A stretch of DNA of 64,000 nucleotides from Clostridium hydrogeniformans DSM 21757. Lineage in GTDB: Bacteria > Bacillota > Clostridia > Clostridiales > Clostridiaceae. The translations under genes were made by a program, and so were the position numbers. The notes under the pieces were generated by a model. It saw only the letters and a program-made list of their open reading frames with translations, was not told the origin of the DNA and searched no databases. Shown in pieces: positions 42,967 through 52,039 of this stretch (positions within the stretch are counted from its first letter, which is position 1; each line of letters starts with the position of its first letter). The stretch lies in NCBI RefSeq assembly GCF_000686705.1, contig NZ_KK366006.1:94035-158034 (forward strand), written 5' to 3'.

Positions 42967-44175
42967 ATGAAATCAATAGATGAACAAATTAAAATAATAT
43001 CAAAAGGTGTAGATGAAATTATAAATACTGAAGAACTTTCTGAGAAACTTAAAAATTGTATAGATAATAATAAATCTTTAGTTGTAAAATTAGGTCTTGA
43101 CCCTAGTGCCCCAGATATTCATATTGGTCATGCCGTAGTTCTTAGGAAAATCAAACAACTACAAGATCTTGGTCATAGATCAGTTATTATAATTGGGGAC
43201 TTCACTGGTATGATTGGAGACCCTACTGGTAAGTCAAAGGCTAGAAAACAGCTTACTAAGGAGCAGGTTTTAGCAAATGCTAAAACCTATGAAACTCAAA
43301 TATTTAAAATTTTAGATAGAGATAAGACAGAAGTTAGATTTAATAGTGAATGGCTAGAAAAGCTTAATTTTAGAGATGTTATCGAATTAACTTCTAAATA
43401 CACAGTGGCTAGAATGCTGGAGAGAGAAGATTTTAAAAATAGAATGGTTAACCATCAGCCTATAGGTATTCATGAGTTCTTCTACCCTTTAATGCAGGCT
43501 TATGATTCTATTTCTATAAATGCAGATATTGAACTTGGAGGAACTGATCAAAGATTTAACCTGCTTATGGGAAGAACTATGCAAAAAGAATTTCATAAGG
43601 AAGCTCAAATAGCTATAATGATGCCTATACTTGAGGGATTAGATGGTATTGAAAAAATGAGTAAAAGTCTTGGAAACTACATTGGTATTACTGAACCTGC
43701 TAATATTATGTATTCCAAAACCATGAAAGTTCCAGATGAGCTTATTATAAAATACTTTAACCTAGCAACAGATATTCATCCTGATGAAATAAAGATTATA
43801 GAAGATAACCTTGAAAATGGAAGAGTAAATCCAAGGGATATAAAAATGGACTTAGCTCACGAAATCGTAAGACTGTACCACGGAGAAGAAGCTGCTTTAT
43901 TAGCAGAAAAAGAATTTAAGGCGGTGTTCCAAAATAACTCTATACCAGAAGATCTTAAAATAGTATCCCTAACTAAAGAGGATAACCTTATTAATGCTAT
44001 TTCACTTTCTACCTTTGCCTCATCAAATAGTGAAGCTAGAAGGTTAATATCCCAAGGTGGAGTTAAAATAAATGGGGAAAAAGTTTTAGATGTTAAGGCT
44101 GTTAACCTATCTAATAATGATATAATTCAAGTTGGTAAATATAATTTTTTCAAGGTATCCATTAAAAATAATTAA
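42967..44175 (+). CDS. tyrS: Tyrosyl-tRNA synthetase
   Basis: This 402-residue class I synthetase charges tRNA-Tyr. It has DIHIGHAV (HIGH motif, about residue 50), EKMSKSLGN (KMSKS motif, about 225), the Tyr-binding GGTDQRFN segment, and a C-terminal S4 RNA-binding domain (about 335-400, SEARRLISQGGVKING). I choose the ATG at 42967, seven bases after GGAGGGA; an in-frame TTG at 42952 overlaps that site. Control is by the tyrosine T-box upstream. A bidirectional terminator follows. Confidence 0.96.
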   Translation: MKSIDEQIKIISKGVDEIINTEELSEKLKNCIDNNKSLVVKLGLDPSAPDIHIGHAVVLRKIKQLQDLGHRSVIIIGDFTGMIGDPTGKSKARKQLTKEQVLANAKTYETQIFKILDRDKTEVRFNSEWLEKLNFRDVIELTSKYTVARMLEREDFKNRMVNHQPIGIHEFFYPLMQAYDSISINADIELGGTDQRFNLLMGRTMQKEFHKEAQIAIMMPILEGLDGIEKMSKSLGNYIGITEPANIMYSKTMKVPDELIIKYFNLATDIHPDEIKIIEDNLENGRVNPRDIKMDLAHEIVRLYHGEEAALLAEKEFKAVFQNNSIPEDLKIVSLTKEDNLINAISLSTFASSNSEARRLISQGGVKINGEKVLDVKAVNLSNNDIIQVGKYNFFKVSIKNN

Positions 44176-44190
44176 TAATATTTAAACTTA

Positions 44191-44225
44191 AAGCCATCTA
44201 CAATAAATAATATTGTAGATGGCTT
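44191..44225. terminator. Bidirectional terminator
   Basis: A perfect 15-bp stem (AAGCCATCTACAATA and complement) with a 5-nt loop lies between the converging tyrS and chemoreceptor genes. Confidence 0.9.
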
Positions 44226-44228
44226 ATT

Positions 44229-45947
44229 TTATAATTTAAACCTTTGAGTTATTTCACTTAAGTTTTGAGCTAAATCTGCTTGAGATCTTGCTGTCTCTGT
44301 TACACTTCTCATAGCTTCTGTTGCTTCACCCACACTACTTAATATGCTTGAAGAATTCTCTGCTGCATCTTGAGTATTATCTGCTACTCCTTGTATTGCG
44401 GAAGCAACTTGATCTATTGTTGCATTTATTTCTTGTGACATGGCTGCAATATCCTCTGACATTACATTTAGGAAGGTTGCATCCTTATTATACTGCTCTC
44501 CTATCTTAACAAAGCTTTCATAATCCTTTGTAACTTTTTCATCTATAAATTTCAGGATTCCTTGAGTATTTACAGATAAATTATCAAAGGCCTTCTTAAC
44601 CTTATCCACAGTAACTTGTATTGTGCTTACTGTATGAGAAGATTGTTCTGCAAGTCTTCTAACCTCTTCAGCAACAACTGCAAATCCTTTTCCATGTTCT
44701 CCAACCCTAGCTGCCTCTATAGCTGCATTTAAAGCTATAAGGTTTGTTTGATCGGATATACTTGAAATAGCATCTGCCATTACACTTATTTCTTCAACTA
44801 CTTTTCCTTCTTCAATAGCCTTTATTATCCTCTCATGCTTTTCTTCATACAGCTTTGTAGCTTCATAGTTAAATTCTTGAGCCTTATTTTTTACCTGAAT
44901 TGCTCTTTCACTTATATTAGAAGACTCTGTACTACCATCTACTGCTTTAGTTGAAAGTTGAACTGAGCTTGAAGCTATTTCTTCACTAGATGCAGTAACT
45001 TCTTCTGCCACAGCACTGGATTCAAGTGTTGAAGTAGCGATGATTTTGGCACCATCATTTATGCTATCTAACTTAGATGTCATTTCCTCTGATACAGCAT
45101 ACAATTCTTCGCTTCCTGCATTTAAGTCCTCTGAATTCTCTATAATAACTTTAACTAAAGTCTTTATATCTTCATGAGCCTTATTTAAGGATACAGCTGT
45201 TTCACCAAATTCATCTTTTCTATCATTCTCTATAGGAGTAGTAAAATCATAGTCTGCAATCCTCTTAGCAAAGTCTTTTATCTTATCTAAGGGATTTGTT
45301 ATATCCTTAGTTATTACATACATTAAGAATATACTTAGCAGTAATATAACTACAACTGCTCCGATTATTATAGACTTTGTAGCAAGAACTAAATTATTAA
45401 CATCTTCACTTTGTTTATCCTTATATTCTATTGTTACATCTATTACCTTATCTATAAGACTTAACCAATCATTTTGAGTATTTTCTAATGTATTAACAGC
45501 ATTTACAGTTTCTTCATCTGTACGATCTGCCTTCTTAGCAATTTCTTTAAAATCACTTAATATTTTTTTAGCTTTTTCAGCCTCTTTTCCTATGGCCTCT
45601 AAGGAATCTTTTCCTTTTGGAGTAACAAATGCAGTCTTCATGTTACTATAAATTTCATCATATTCCTTCATACTCTCATTAAAGGCTCTTTCTTCTTCCA
45701 TCATTTTATTTTGGTCATCACTAACCAGTAAAAGCATATAAGAAGCAAATGCCTTATTTATCTTACCTTTAATGTCGTATGAGTACTGAACTTTTTTAAC
45801 ACTATTTTCTGATACATCAGTAAACAGGTCCTGAATCTTATTTATTCTACTTACTGATAAAAGCGATAATATAAATATCAATAATATTATTATTGAAAAG
45901 GACAGTGTCATCTTTGTTTTCACCTTAAAATCTTTAAACTTCGCCAT
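44229..45947 (-). CDS. Methyl-accepting chemotaxis protein
   Basis: This 572-residue receptor has two membrane helices (about residues 12-32 and 188-210) around a four-helix-bundle ligand domain rich in Lys, Asp and Glu. A HAMP domain follows (about 210-265, [20 protein letters not shown]). The signalling domain carries [22 protein letters not shown] (quoted in part: [20 protein letters not shown]) with the CheA/CheW hairpin [11 protein letters not shown] use the ATG at 45947-45945 behind AAGGAGGG; the longer in-frame start lacks a binding site. No other chemotaxis gene is present. The ligand is unknown. Confidence 0.92.
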   Translation of the reverse strand: MAKFKDFKVKTKMTLSFSIIILLIFILSLLSVSRINKIQDLFTDVSENSVKKVQYSYDIKGKINKAFASYMLLLVSDDQNKMMEEERAFNESMKEYDEIYSNMKTAFVTPKGKDSLEAIGKEAEKAKKILSDFKEIAKKADRTDEETVNAVNTLENTQNDWLSLIDKVIDVTIEYKDKQSEDVNNLVLATKSIIIGAVVVILLLSIFLMYVITKDITNPLDKIKDFAKRIADYDFTTPIENDRKDEFGETAVSLNKAHEDIKTLVKVIIENSEDLNAGSEELYAVSEEMTSKLDSINDGAKIIATSTLESSAVAEEVTASSEEIASSSVQLSTKAVDGSTESSNISERAIQVKNKAQEFNYEATKLYEEKHERIIKAIEEGKVVEEISVMADAISSISDQTNLIALNAAIEAARVGEHGKGFAVVAEEVRRLAEQSSHTVSTIQVTVDKVKKAFDNLSVNTQGILKFIDEKVTKDYESFVKIGEQYNKDATFLNVMSEDIAAMSQEINATIDQVASAIQGVADNTQDAAENSSSILSSVGEATEAMRSVTETARSQADLAQNLSEITQRFKL

Positions 45948-46233
45948 TAATTTGCCCTCCTTATTTTTTATTGACATTAATTTATCGTCAAAATCATTAT
46001 TTTCTTTACATATTTTTTAACATTTAATTAAAGAATTTGCTATTAATAGTTAATTTTTAAAATTTAATTTATTATAATCAACTAATTTTTAAAATATAAA
46101 AAGGTTAGTACAAATATGGATTCTACTACTCTACAATATTTCATTTATTATATAAATTAACTTTACCTATTGACCTTATAGTTACTATAAGCCTTACACT
46201 TGTATAAGGCTCATTATAAAAGGAGGGATTTTA

Positions 46234-47601
46234 ATGAGTAAGAATCTTGATTTGCTTAATGACAATGTTAGTGGAATTTTTTTCAAATATTTAATTCCAA
46301 GTATAGGAGGTATGCTAGGAACTTCTCTATATGTACTTGCAGATACATACTTTGTAGCTAATGGTATAGGTAGTACAGGCCTTACAGCTTTAAATATTTC
46401 TATTCCAATTATGAATCTCTTTAATGGTTTAGGATTACTCTTTGGAATAGGCGGAGCCACAGCTCTTTCCATAAGTAAGGGTAGAAAAAAATATAATGAA
46501 CTAAATGATATTTTTACTGATTCTATTACCCTATGTTTAATCACAGGAATACTCTTAACTTTAATAGGATTACTATTTTTAAATCCTATTGTCTCTTTAC
46601 TGGGTGGTTCTCCTGACACATTTAGCATGGCTAAGGAGTATTTAAAAGTTATATTTACCTTTACCATAGCTTTTTTTCTTAATAGTACTATGACAGTTAT
46701 AGTTCGTAATGATGGTGCACCAAAACTTGCTATGTGGGGTATGCTATCTGGTACTATTTCTAATATATTTTTAGACTATATATTTATATTTATATTCGGT
46801 TGGGGTATGTGGGGAGCTGCTTTTGCTACTGCTTTATCTCCAGTTATAAGTTTATGTATTCTAAGTACACACTTTATTAAGAAAAATAATAATATTAATT
46901 TTAAGATTCCTAGTATAAATAGAAATAGAATTCAAAGAATTATATCTAATGGTTTATCAAGTTTTGTCACAGAGCTATCTTCTGGTATTGTTATATTCGC
47001 ATTTAATACTGTAATATTGGCTCTTAAAGGAGATATAGGAGTTGCTGCCTATGGAATAATAGCTAATATTTCTCTTATATGTGCTTCTATATTCACTGGA
47101 GTTGGACAGGCTCTACAACCTATAACTAGTGTAAATCATGGAGCAGGTAAAACTAAAAGGGTAGAAGAAGCCTTAAAATTTGCTATTTTCACAGCTTTAA
47201 GCCTTGGGATTATATTCTTACTAATTGGATATGTGTTTCCTGAAACCATTACGTCCTTATTTAATAAAGATAATAATCCTGAACTTACAGCAATAACAGT
47301 GAAAGGTATATATCTATATTTTATAGCATTTATATTTATGGGATTAAATATTGTAGTAATATCCTATCTTCAATCTATTGAGAATGCTAAAATATCTACT
47401 ATTATATCCATGTGCCGTGGACTCATATTTATACTTATAGGATTATTCATACTTCCACGATTTATGAATATTCATGGAGTTTGGCTTACAATGCCCTTTG
47501 CAGAAATAGGTACCATTGTATTATCTCTTACCTGGTTTAAAAATGTACGTAATATATTATTTCATAGTGCAAAGACTTTTAGAAAAACAAGCTTCAGATA
47601 A
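46234..47601 (+). CDS. MATE family multidrug/cation antiporter
   Basis: This 455-residue exporter has about twelve hydrophobic helices in two homologous halves, with no soluble domain. MLGTSLYVLADTYFVANGIG (about residues 27-46) and GVGQALQPITSVNHGAG (about 288-304) match MATE-family helix 1 and helix 7-8 motifs. It exports drugs or metabolites using Na+ or H+. The start is ATG 46234 behind AAAGGAGGG. A short GCCTTA/TAAGGC hairpin lies just before the binding site. It is monocistronic with a terminator shared with mntP. Confidence 0.9.
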   Translation: MSKNLDLLNDNVSGIFFKYLIPSIGGMLGTSLYVLADTYFVANGIGSTGLTALNISIPIMNLFNGLGLLFGIGGATALSISKGRKKYNELNDIFTDSITLCLITGILLTLIGLLFLNPIVSLLGGSPDTFSMAKEYLKVIFTFTIAFFLNSTMTVIVRNDGAPKLAMWGMLSGTISNIFLDYIFIFIFGWGMWGAAFATALSPVISLCILSTHFIKKNNNINFKIPSINRNRIQRIISNGLSSFVTELSSGIVIFAFNTVILALKGDIGVAAYGIIANISLICASIFTGVGQALQPITSVNHGAGKTKRVEEALKFAIFTALSLGIIFLLIGYVFPETITSLFNKDNNPELTAITVKGIYLYFIAFIFMGLNIVVISYLQSIENAKISTIISMCRGLIFILIGLFILPRFMNIHGVWLTMPFAEIGTIVLSLTWFKNVRNILFHSAKTFRKTSFR

Positions 47602-47747
47602 TACTTTAATCCTATTTAAAAGATATGCTTTTATAATCAGTTCACTATTAAAATATTTTAGCAATATTGATTTAATCCTAAAAGCCATGTTTTAAAGCCA
47701 TTATAAGAGAATACAGAAAATTTTTAAGTATAAACTAAAAAGAGAAT

Positions 47748-47775
47748 GTACCATGATGAATATATATTATGGTAC
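47748..47775. terminator. Bidirectional terminator
   Basis: GTACCAT and ATGGTAC form a stem flanked by AAAAAG and CTTTTT tracts, between the converging MATE and mntP genes. Confidence 0.7.
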
Positions 47776-47820
47776 ACCCTTTTTATTAACGAAAATTTAT
47801 TATCTTAATTACTAATATCT

Positions 47821-48396
47821 TTATAAAATATTGGTATGCTCTATAAATATTCTTACTCCTATAATTATAAGTATAAATCCACCTATTATTTCAGCTTTAC
47901 TACTAACTAAATCTCCAAATTTCTTTCCAATTATTACTCCTATGGAACATATAATAAATGTGACTATAGCTATAATACATGAAGAAGCTATTATTGACAT
48001 ATCTAAAAATGCAAAACTTATCCCTACAGCCAATGCATCAATACTTGTAGCTATAGCCAAAATAACTATCTCTTTATTATTTAATACTTGTACACATTCC
48101 TCTTCTATTGTTTCTTCCTTTTTAGATTTAACAGCTTCATAAATCATCTTTATACCTAAGACACTTAAAAGTATAAGAGCTATCCAATGGTCCAAGCTAG
48201 TTATATAATCTTTAAACCCTACTCCTAGTATCCATCCTATAATTGGCATTATCCCTTGGGCTAAGCCAAAACATAAGGCTATCTTTAAATTGTCCTTGAG
48301 CCTTATATCTGTAATAGTCATCCCCTTAGTTACAGCCACAGCAAATGCATCCATTGATAGACCAACAGCAATTAATAATATTGATAAAATACTCAT
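47821..48396 (-). CDS. mntP: Manganese efflux pump
   Basis: This 191-residue protein has six hydrophobic helices in two repeats: SMDAFAVAVTKGM near the N-terminus and the matching SIDALAVGISFAF in the second half. These Asp-containing motifs define MntP, which exports Mn2+. The ATG at 48396-48394 lies nine bases after GGGGAG; an in-frame GTG two codons earlier is too close to that site. It is preceded by a Mn2+-sensing riboswitch, which fits the assignment. Confidence 0.93.
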   Translation of the reverse strand: MSILSILLIAVGLSMDAFAVAVTKGMTITDIRLKDNLKIALCFGLAQGIMPIIGWILGVGFKDYITSLDHWIALILLSVLGIKMIYEAVKSKKEETIEEECVQVLNNKEIVILAIATSIDALAVGISFAFLDMSIIASSCIIAIVTFIICSIGVIIGKKFGDLVSSKAEIIGGFILIIIGVRIFIEHTNIL

Positions 48397-48417
48397 TTTC
48401 ACACTCTCCCCTAAAAC

Positions 48418-48435
48418 TTATCTTCTATTTTTCAT
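48418..48435 (-). CDS. Possible five-codon upstream reading frame (MKNRR)
   Basis: ATG-AAA-AAT-AGA-AGA-TAA lies nine bases after AGGAGAGGG and 22 bases before the mntP start codon. Its binding site is stronger than that of mntP itself. It may affect translation of mntP; function is speculative. Confidence 0.3.
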   Translation of the reverse strand: MKNRR

Positions 48436-48702
48436 GTAAATACCTTCCCTCTCCTAATATGCTATATAAAAATTATTCTTTATAACCTTTTCTCAATTAA
48501 AAGTTCGCAATCATCTTACTACAAATAAAATATTCACTCCCCTCTTTGAATATATTTTGTAAAATGATTCTAAACTTCAATATCCCCCTCTAAAAAATCA
48601 TAAGAAGTTTCTTTAAACATAATTATTTTATAGCTATTATTAATTATCTAATTCTTAAGTAAATTAAATAATTAGGGATGGAATTTATAAATAAAAAAAT
48701 AA

Positions 48703-48747
48703 AGACCTTTAACACAAAGATATAATTATATCCTGTGTTAAAAGTCT
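48703..48747 (-). terminator. Riboswitch expression-platform terminator
   Basis: AGACTTTTAACACA and TGTGTTAAAGGTCT (minus strand) form a stem of about 14 bp followed by a TTTATTTTTTTAT tract. Its 5' arm overlaps the 3' end of the yybP-ykoY aptamer (GTGAGACTTTT), so ligand binding can free the transcript from termination. Confidence 0.88.
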
Positions 48748-48828
48748 CACCGTGACAATGTCATGATAAAGCCAGGTTTAAAACCATTATGTTGACTTTA
48801 TCTCCCTATTTGGGTGGTTACTCCCTTT
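48744..48828 (-). ncRNA. yybP-ykoY manganese riboswitch
   Basis: The minus-strand RNA contains AAAGGGAGUAACCACCC, GUCAACAUAAUGG, the CUGGCUUUAUC arm and the terminal CACGGUGAGACUUUU, in the order of the yybP-ykoY consensus. The downstream gene is mntP, a classical target. In this family Mn2+ binding turns expression on. Confidence 0.9.
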
Positions 48829-49143
48829 TAAAATCAATTGTATAAAATTTTATTTTTTCTTATATTATATAAATATTGTATTCTAATAAAATTTAACTGT
48901 CAATTACCATTTGCCATGAATATATAAATACTGTAAACTTACCATCTATAATTTCATAATTTTTAAGTGACTCTATGGCTTTATCTAAGTTACTTTTCTT
49001 AGAATAAAATATCAATAGATTAGAATCTTTATCTATAATAAAATTATATATTCCGCCTTGGAAAATATGCTATAATTGGAATATTAATAGAAATATTTTG
49101 CGACACAATTGTAAAATCTACCGACTTAAAGGAGGATTTAAAA
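48829..49143. other. Intergenic region with a possible gene remnant
   Basis: The region upstream of the riboswitch and of the acetyltransferase gene holds the mntP promoter and the minus-strand open stretch 48893-49069 described separately. Nothing else is recognised. Confidence 0.4.
48893..49069 (-). pseudogene. Possible decayed gene fragment
   Basis: A 58-codon open stretch runs from just after a TAG to a TAA and has no ATG, GTG or TTG start that fits. The translation reads protein-like (HIFQGGIYNFIIDKDSNL near its start, GKFTVFIYSWQMV near its end) with alternating hydrophobic strands. It looks like the C-terminal remnant of a lost gene. I recognise no family. Confidence 0.35.
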
Positions 49144-49671
49144 TTGGAAGGTATTCGTATTGAAACACCTAATCTAATTCTTAGAAATTTTTCACCATCA
49201 GATTCCAAGGATGTATCATATTATAGTCAGCAGCCAAATGTATCATATTGGATGTCTGATATGATTTTCCTTAATGAGTCTGTTGCACTTTCTTGGATAA
49301 ATCGTGTAAATAAAAACTTTAATACCACTGATCCTTTTATAATATTAGCAATTGAACATAAAATTGATGGTATATGTATTGGTGTTGTTGGAGTTCATCC
49401 AAAAGCTGAAATAGATGATGAAGTTGAGATCTTATATGGTATTTCTGATAATCACCAAAGTAAAGGATATGGAACTGAAGCATCTAAAGCACTAATTCAA
49501 TGGGTTTTTGAAAATACTCAATTAAAATCCCTAACTGCAATTGTAAAACCAGATAATACTCCATCTAAAATTGTAATTGAAAAGCTTGGCTTTAAACATG
49601 TTGATACTAAAATGGTACACTATGATGGTGCTATGTGTAAATTTAATTATTATAAGTTATACAATAATTAA
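49144..49671 (+). CDS. GNAT family N-acetyltransferase
   Basis: This 175-residue acetyltransferase resembles the RimJ/RimL group. IRIETPNLILRNFSPSD at the N-terminus and the acetyl-CoA loop NHQSKGYGTEAS (about residues 107-118) are typical, as is IVIEKLGFKHVDT near the end. The start is TTG 49144, eight bases after AAAGGAGG. The acceptor could be a ribosomal protein, an antibiotic or a metabolite. It is monocistronic with a terminator at 49689-49730. Confidence 0.87.
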   Translation: MEGIRIETPNLILRNFSPSDSKDVSYYSQQPNVSYWMSDMIFLNESVALSWINRVNKNFNTTDPFIILAIEHKIDGICIGVVGVHPKAEIDDEVEILYGISDNHQSKGYGTEASKALIQWVFENTQLKSLTAIVKPDNTPSKIVIEKLGFKHVDTKMVHYDGAMCKFNYYKLYNN

Positions 49672-49688
49672 ACCCAGTAATTCTTACA

Positions 49689-49730
49689 TTTAAGATTTAT
49701 AGATGGACAACCCCACCTATAAATCTTAAA
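49689..49730. terminator. Bidirectional terminator
   Basis: A 14-bp perfect stem (TTTAAGATTTATAG and complement) with a 14-nt loop lies between the converging acetyltransferase and GyrI-like genes. Confidence 0.82.
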
Positions 49731-49772
49731 TATTATTTTAAAACTATATTAATATATGATTCTTAATATTCT

Positions 49773-50228
49773 TTATAATATTGGTACACAAATTTCACAA
49801 TAATGCTTATTTACCATCTTCATTGAATAGCGTTCAAAAATAGGTCTTCTATCATCAAACTCATAATTTCTTTTTGATAACTCAGGAAATATCTCCATCC
49901 ATGCTTTTTGCATAGCCTCCCCCGTATGACTTATTTTGAATACACAATATTTTCCACCCATAGTTCTTCCAAAATTAATATGCTTATTATCACTCTTAAG
50001 TTCATCCGAAATAACTAAACATGTATCATATCGACAATATTTAGATTCCGTGAATTGAGGGTTATCTTGAGCTATTCCTAATATGATTGACCTTTCATTA
50101 AACAAGCCTTTTTCTCTAGCCCAACTTTTTAATTTTTCCATTACTTGCACATTTTCTGAACCATAAGGACCTGTTTTTCGTATATAAGCAATCTTATATG
50201 ATGGTATCATTTCAATATTAATATTCAT
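49773..50228 (-). CDS. GyrI-like small-molecule-binding domain protein
   Basis: This 151-residue protein is a stand-alone GyrI-like / effector-binding domain, as found at the C-terminus of AraC-type regulators such as Rob and SoxS-linked proteins. MIPSYKIAYIRKTGPYG, RYDTCLVISDE, MGGKYCVFKISHTG and RPIFERY follow the family order. It has no DNA-binding domain. Such proteins bind or hydrolyse hydrophobic small molecules. The start is ATG 50228 behind AGAAGG. It is monocistronic. Confidence 0.8.
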   Translation of the reverse strand: MNINIEMIPSYKIAYIRKTGPYGSENVQVMEKLKSWAREKGLFNERSIILGIAQDNPQFTESKYCRYDTCLVISDELKSDNKHINFGRTMGGKYCVFKISHTGEAMQKAWMEIFPELSKRNYEFDDRRPIFERYSMKMVNKHYCEICVPIL

Positions 50229-50624
50229 AGTCTACCTTCTCTTTTTTATAGAGTACATCGATGCCTGAATTTATCATATAATGCTTTAAAATGTATTTCA
50301 ACTTATTTTTTAAAATTACCAACTTCTTATTTATTGAGCTATTTACATAATACAATCATCATCTTTCATCTATAAATACTTTACTATATACTGAAAATCA
50401 ATAAAAATATTTCTTTACTTATTTTTACTTAGAAAGAAAAAATAATAGATATCTAATATTAATTTAGTAATATTAGATATCTATTCAAGCATTAAATACT
50501 TTAAGTAGATTATATACTTTTAGGTTTATCTAATCACCTTTTATACCTTTAAATTAACATAAAAATATTTATATATTTATTATAAAATATAACTTTTAGC
50601 TACTAAGAAAGCTCATAAAATAAC
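50229..50624. other. Intergenic region with operon terminator
   Basis: This 396-base stretch contains the promoter side of the GyrI-like gene and the strong terminator at 50444-50485 of the peptide-modification operon. No gene is seen. Confidence 0.5.
50444..50485 (-). terminator. Terminator of the 12-gene peptide operon
   Basis: A perfect 18-bp stem (AATAGATATCTAATATTA and complement) with a 6-nt loop is followed on the minus strand by ATTTTTTC. It lies about 140 bases after the last gene of the operon. Confidence 0.85.
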
Positions 50625-51815
50625 CTAATTTCTCTCTTCTATTAAATCTATAAACTCATCAATATGTTTTAATTCTTTTCTTTTCATTATTAGCTTTCTT
50701 GCTAAATTTATAGACTTTTTCTGCACATCCTCCCTTTCCTTTTCCTCTATTAAGGTAATATCAATTACAGGAGCTAGTCCATATATTCTTCTTATTATTT
50801 TACATGCTGCATATCCTATAGATGATTGCATTATAGATAGAATGTATTTTTCCATATATATATTATTCATCATTATTGGACAACTAACATATCTCTCCCA
50901 TAGATTTATAAATTCTCTTTGAAAAACATTCCACATATCTCTTATAACATTTAAAAGATACCCTTCCATTTCTCTTCTTTCTTCTAAGTTGCTTCTATGA
51001 TAATTTTGTGACTCATAACTTAATATTATGTTAGCCCAAAATGCTCCTATATCAAACCCTATGGGACCATAGAATGCAAATTCACCATCTATTATCTTTA
51101 GTTCCATATCATTAATTAGAATACTTCCTGTATGAAGGTCTCCATGAATTAAACTCTGAGCTTTAGTCATAAATTCTTCTCTAAGCTCTGATACTTCACT
51201 TTGCAATCTCTTATCATTAATTAACTCTTGTACAACTGGCTCTAACCATGGATTAATCTTATTTTTAGGACAATTATAATAAGGATTAACAAAAACTAAT
51301 TCCTCAGTAATTCTACATAACTCTGGATTTATATACATCTTCACCTTTTCTTTTTTCTTAAGAGGGTCTAAATATAAATCACTATTACAAAATGTAGTTT
51401 TTGCTAAAAATTCTCCTATGCCTTTTCCTAAATGCTCATATTTTTTCCCACTGATTAATTCTTTTCTTAGAATTATATGCTCATTAAAGTCTTCCATTAT
51501 AATAAGATACATATTTCCATCATAATGATATACCTTAGGAAGAAACTTAGGCACAAGATTTCCTTGATCCCTTAGATATTTATTTTCTATATCTATCCTT
51601 TCAAGACATAGCTTCATGGTTTCATCTATCCTTAAAGTTGGCAATGACTGCTTTAGTATTACACTTTTATGTTTATCTTCCTTACTTTTAATCCTGAATA
51701 CCTGATTTAAGTTACCGTCACTTATTTCCTCACATATTAAATCCTCTTTTTCTAAAAACTTAATATGCTCCTTTACATAGTCTAAGGCTGTGCATATATT
51801 CAATCTCTTATACAT
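50625..51815 (-). CDS. Methylthioribose kinase-like phosphotransferase
   Basis: This 396-residue kinase of the protein-kinase-like/APH fold closely follows methylthioribose kinase (MtnK): the catalytic loop SLIHGDLHTGSI, and the metal loop IIDGEFAFYGPIGFDIG. MtnK phosphorylates 5-methylthioribose at O1 in methionine salvage, but no other salvage gene is nearby and the gene ends a peptide-modification operon. It may phosphorylate a related pentose or amino alcohol for the nucleotidyltransferase at 55770. ATG 51815 is preferred over an in-frame GTG at 51824 because of the distance from GGGAG. Confidence 0.78.
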   Translation of the reverse strand: MYKRLNICTALDYVKEHIKFLEKEDLICEEISDGNLNQVFRIKSKEDKHKSVILKQSLPTLRIDETMKLCLERIDIENKYLRDQGNLVPKFLPKVYHYDGNMYLIIMEDFNEHIILRKELISGKKYEHLGKGIGEFLAKTTFCNSDLYLDPLKKKEKVKMYINPELCRITEELVFVNPYYNCPKNKINPWLEPVVQELINDKRLQSEVSELREEFMTKAQSLIHGDLHTGSILINDMELKIIDGEFAFYGPIGFDIGAFWANIILSYESQNYHRSNLEERREMEGYLLNVIRDMWNVFQREFINLWERYVSCPIMMNNIYMEKYILSIMQSSIGYAACKIIRRIYGLAPVIDITLIEEKEREDVQKKSINLARKLIMKRKELKHIDEFIDLIEERN

Positions 51816-51823
51816 ATGCTTCA

Positions 51824-51991
51824 CTACTCCCTAACCCTATCTAGTCCTTTTAATCCAAGAGCTGCTACCCCTATGGCAAGTAAAATGATAGCCTCTTTTA
51901 TATTTAACGAATTTAATATGTTTAATACTATAACTGCAACCCCAGTTCCTAATGCAATGGCAGAACATATTGTGTTTAGTATGTTTTTCAT
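51824..51991 (-). CDS. 55-residue two-helix membrane peptide
   Basis: An ATG at 51991-51989 follows AAAGGAG and opens a 55-codon frame that ends nine bases before the kinase ATG. The product has two hydrophobic helices (about residues 8-26 and 33-47) joined by NSLNIKE, and ends GLKGLDRVRE. It sits between the B12 radical SAM gene (48 bases upstream) and the kinase gene in the operon. It may be a membrane partner of the pathway, an immunity peptide, or a second small product. No family is recognised. Confidence 0.65.
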   Translation of the reverse strand: MKNILNTICSAIALGTGVAVIVLNILNSLNIKEAIILLAIGVAALGLKGLDRVRE

Positions 51992-52039
51992 ATTAACACT
52001 CCTTTAAATTTTTAATATATAAAAAGTACTCTTTAGTAA

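Noticed and set aside
46189-46208. Hairpin just before the MATE gene as a riboswitch
   Set aside because: Only a 6-bp GCCTTA/TAAGGC stem without a conserved aptamer; treated as incidental.
51816-52007. 63-codon plus-strand frame
   Set aside because: It is antisense to the 55-residue membrane peptide gene, which has AAAGGAG and the operon orientation.
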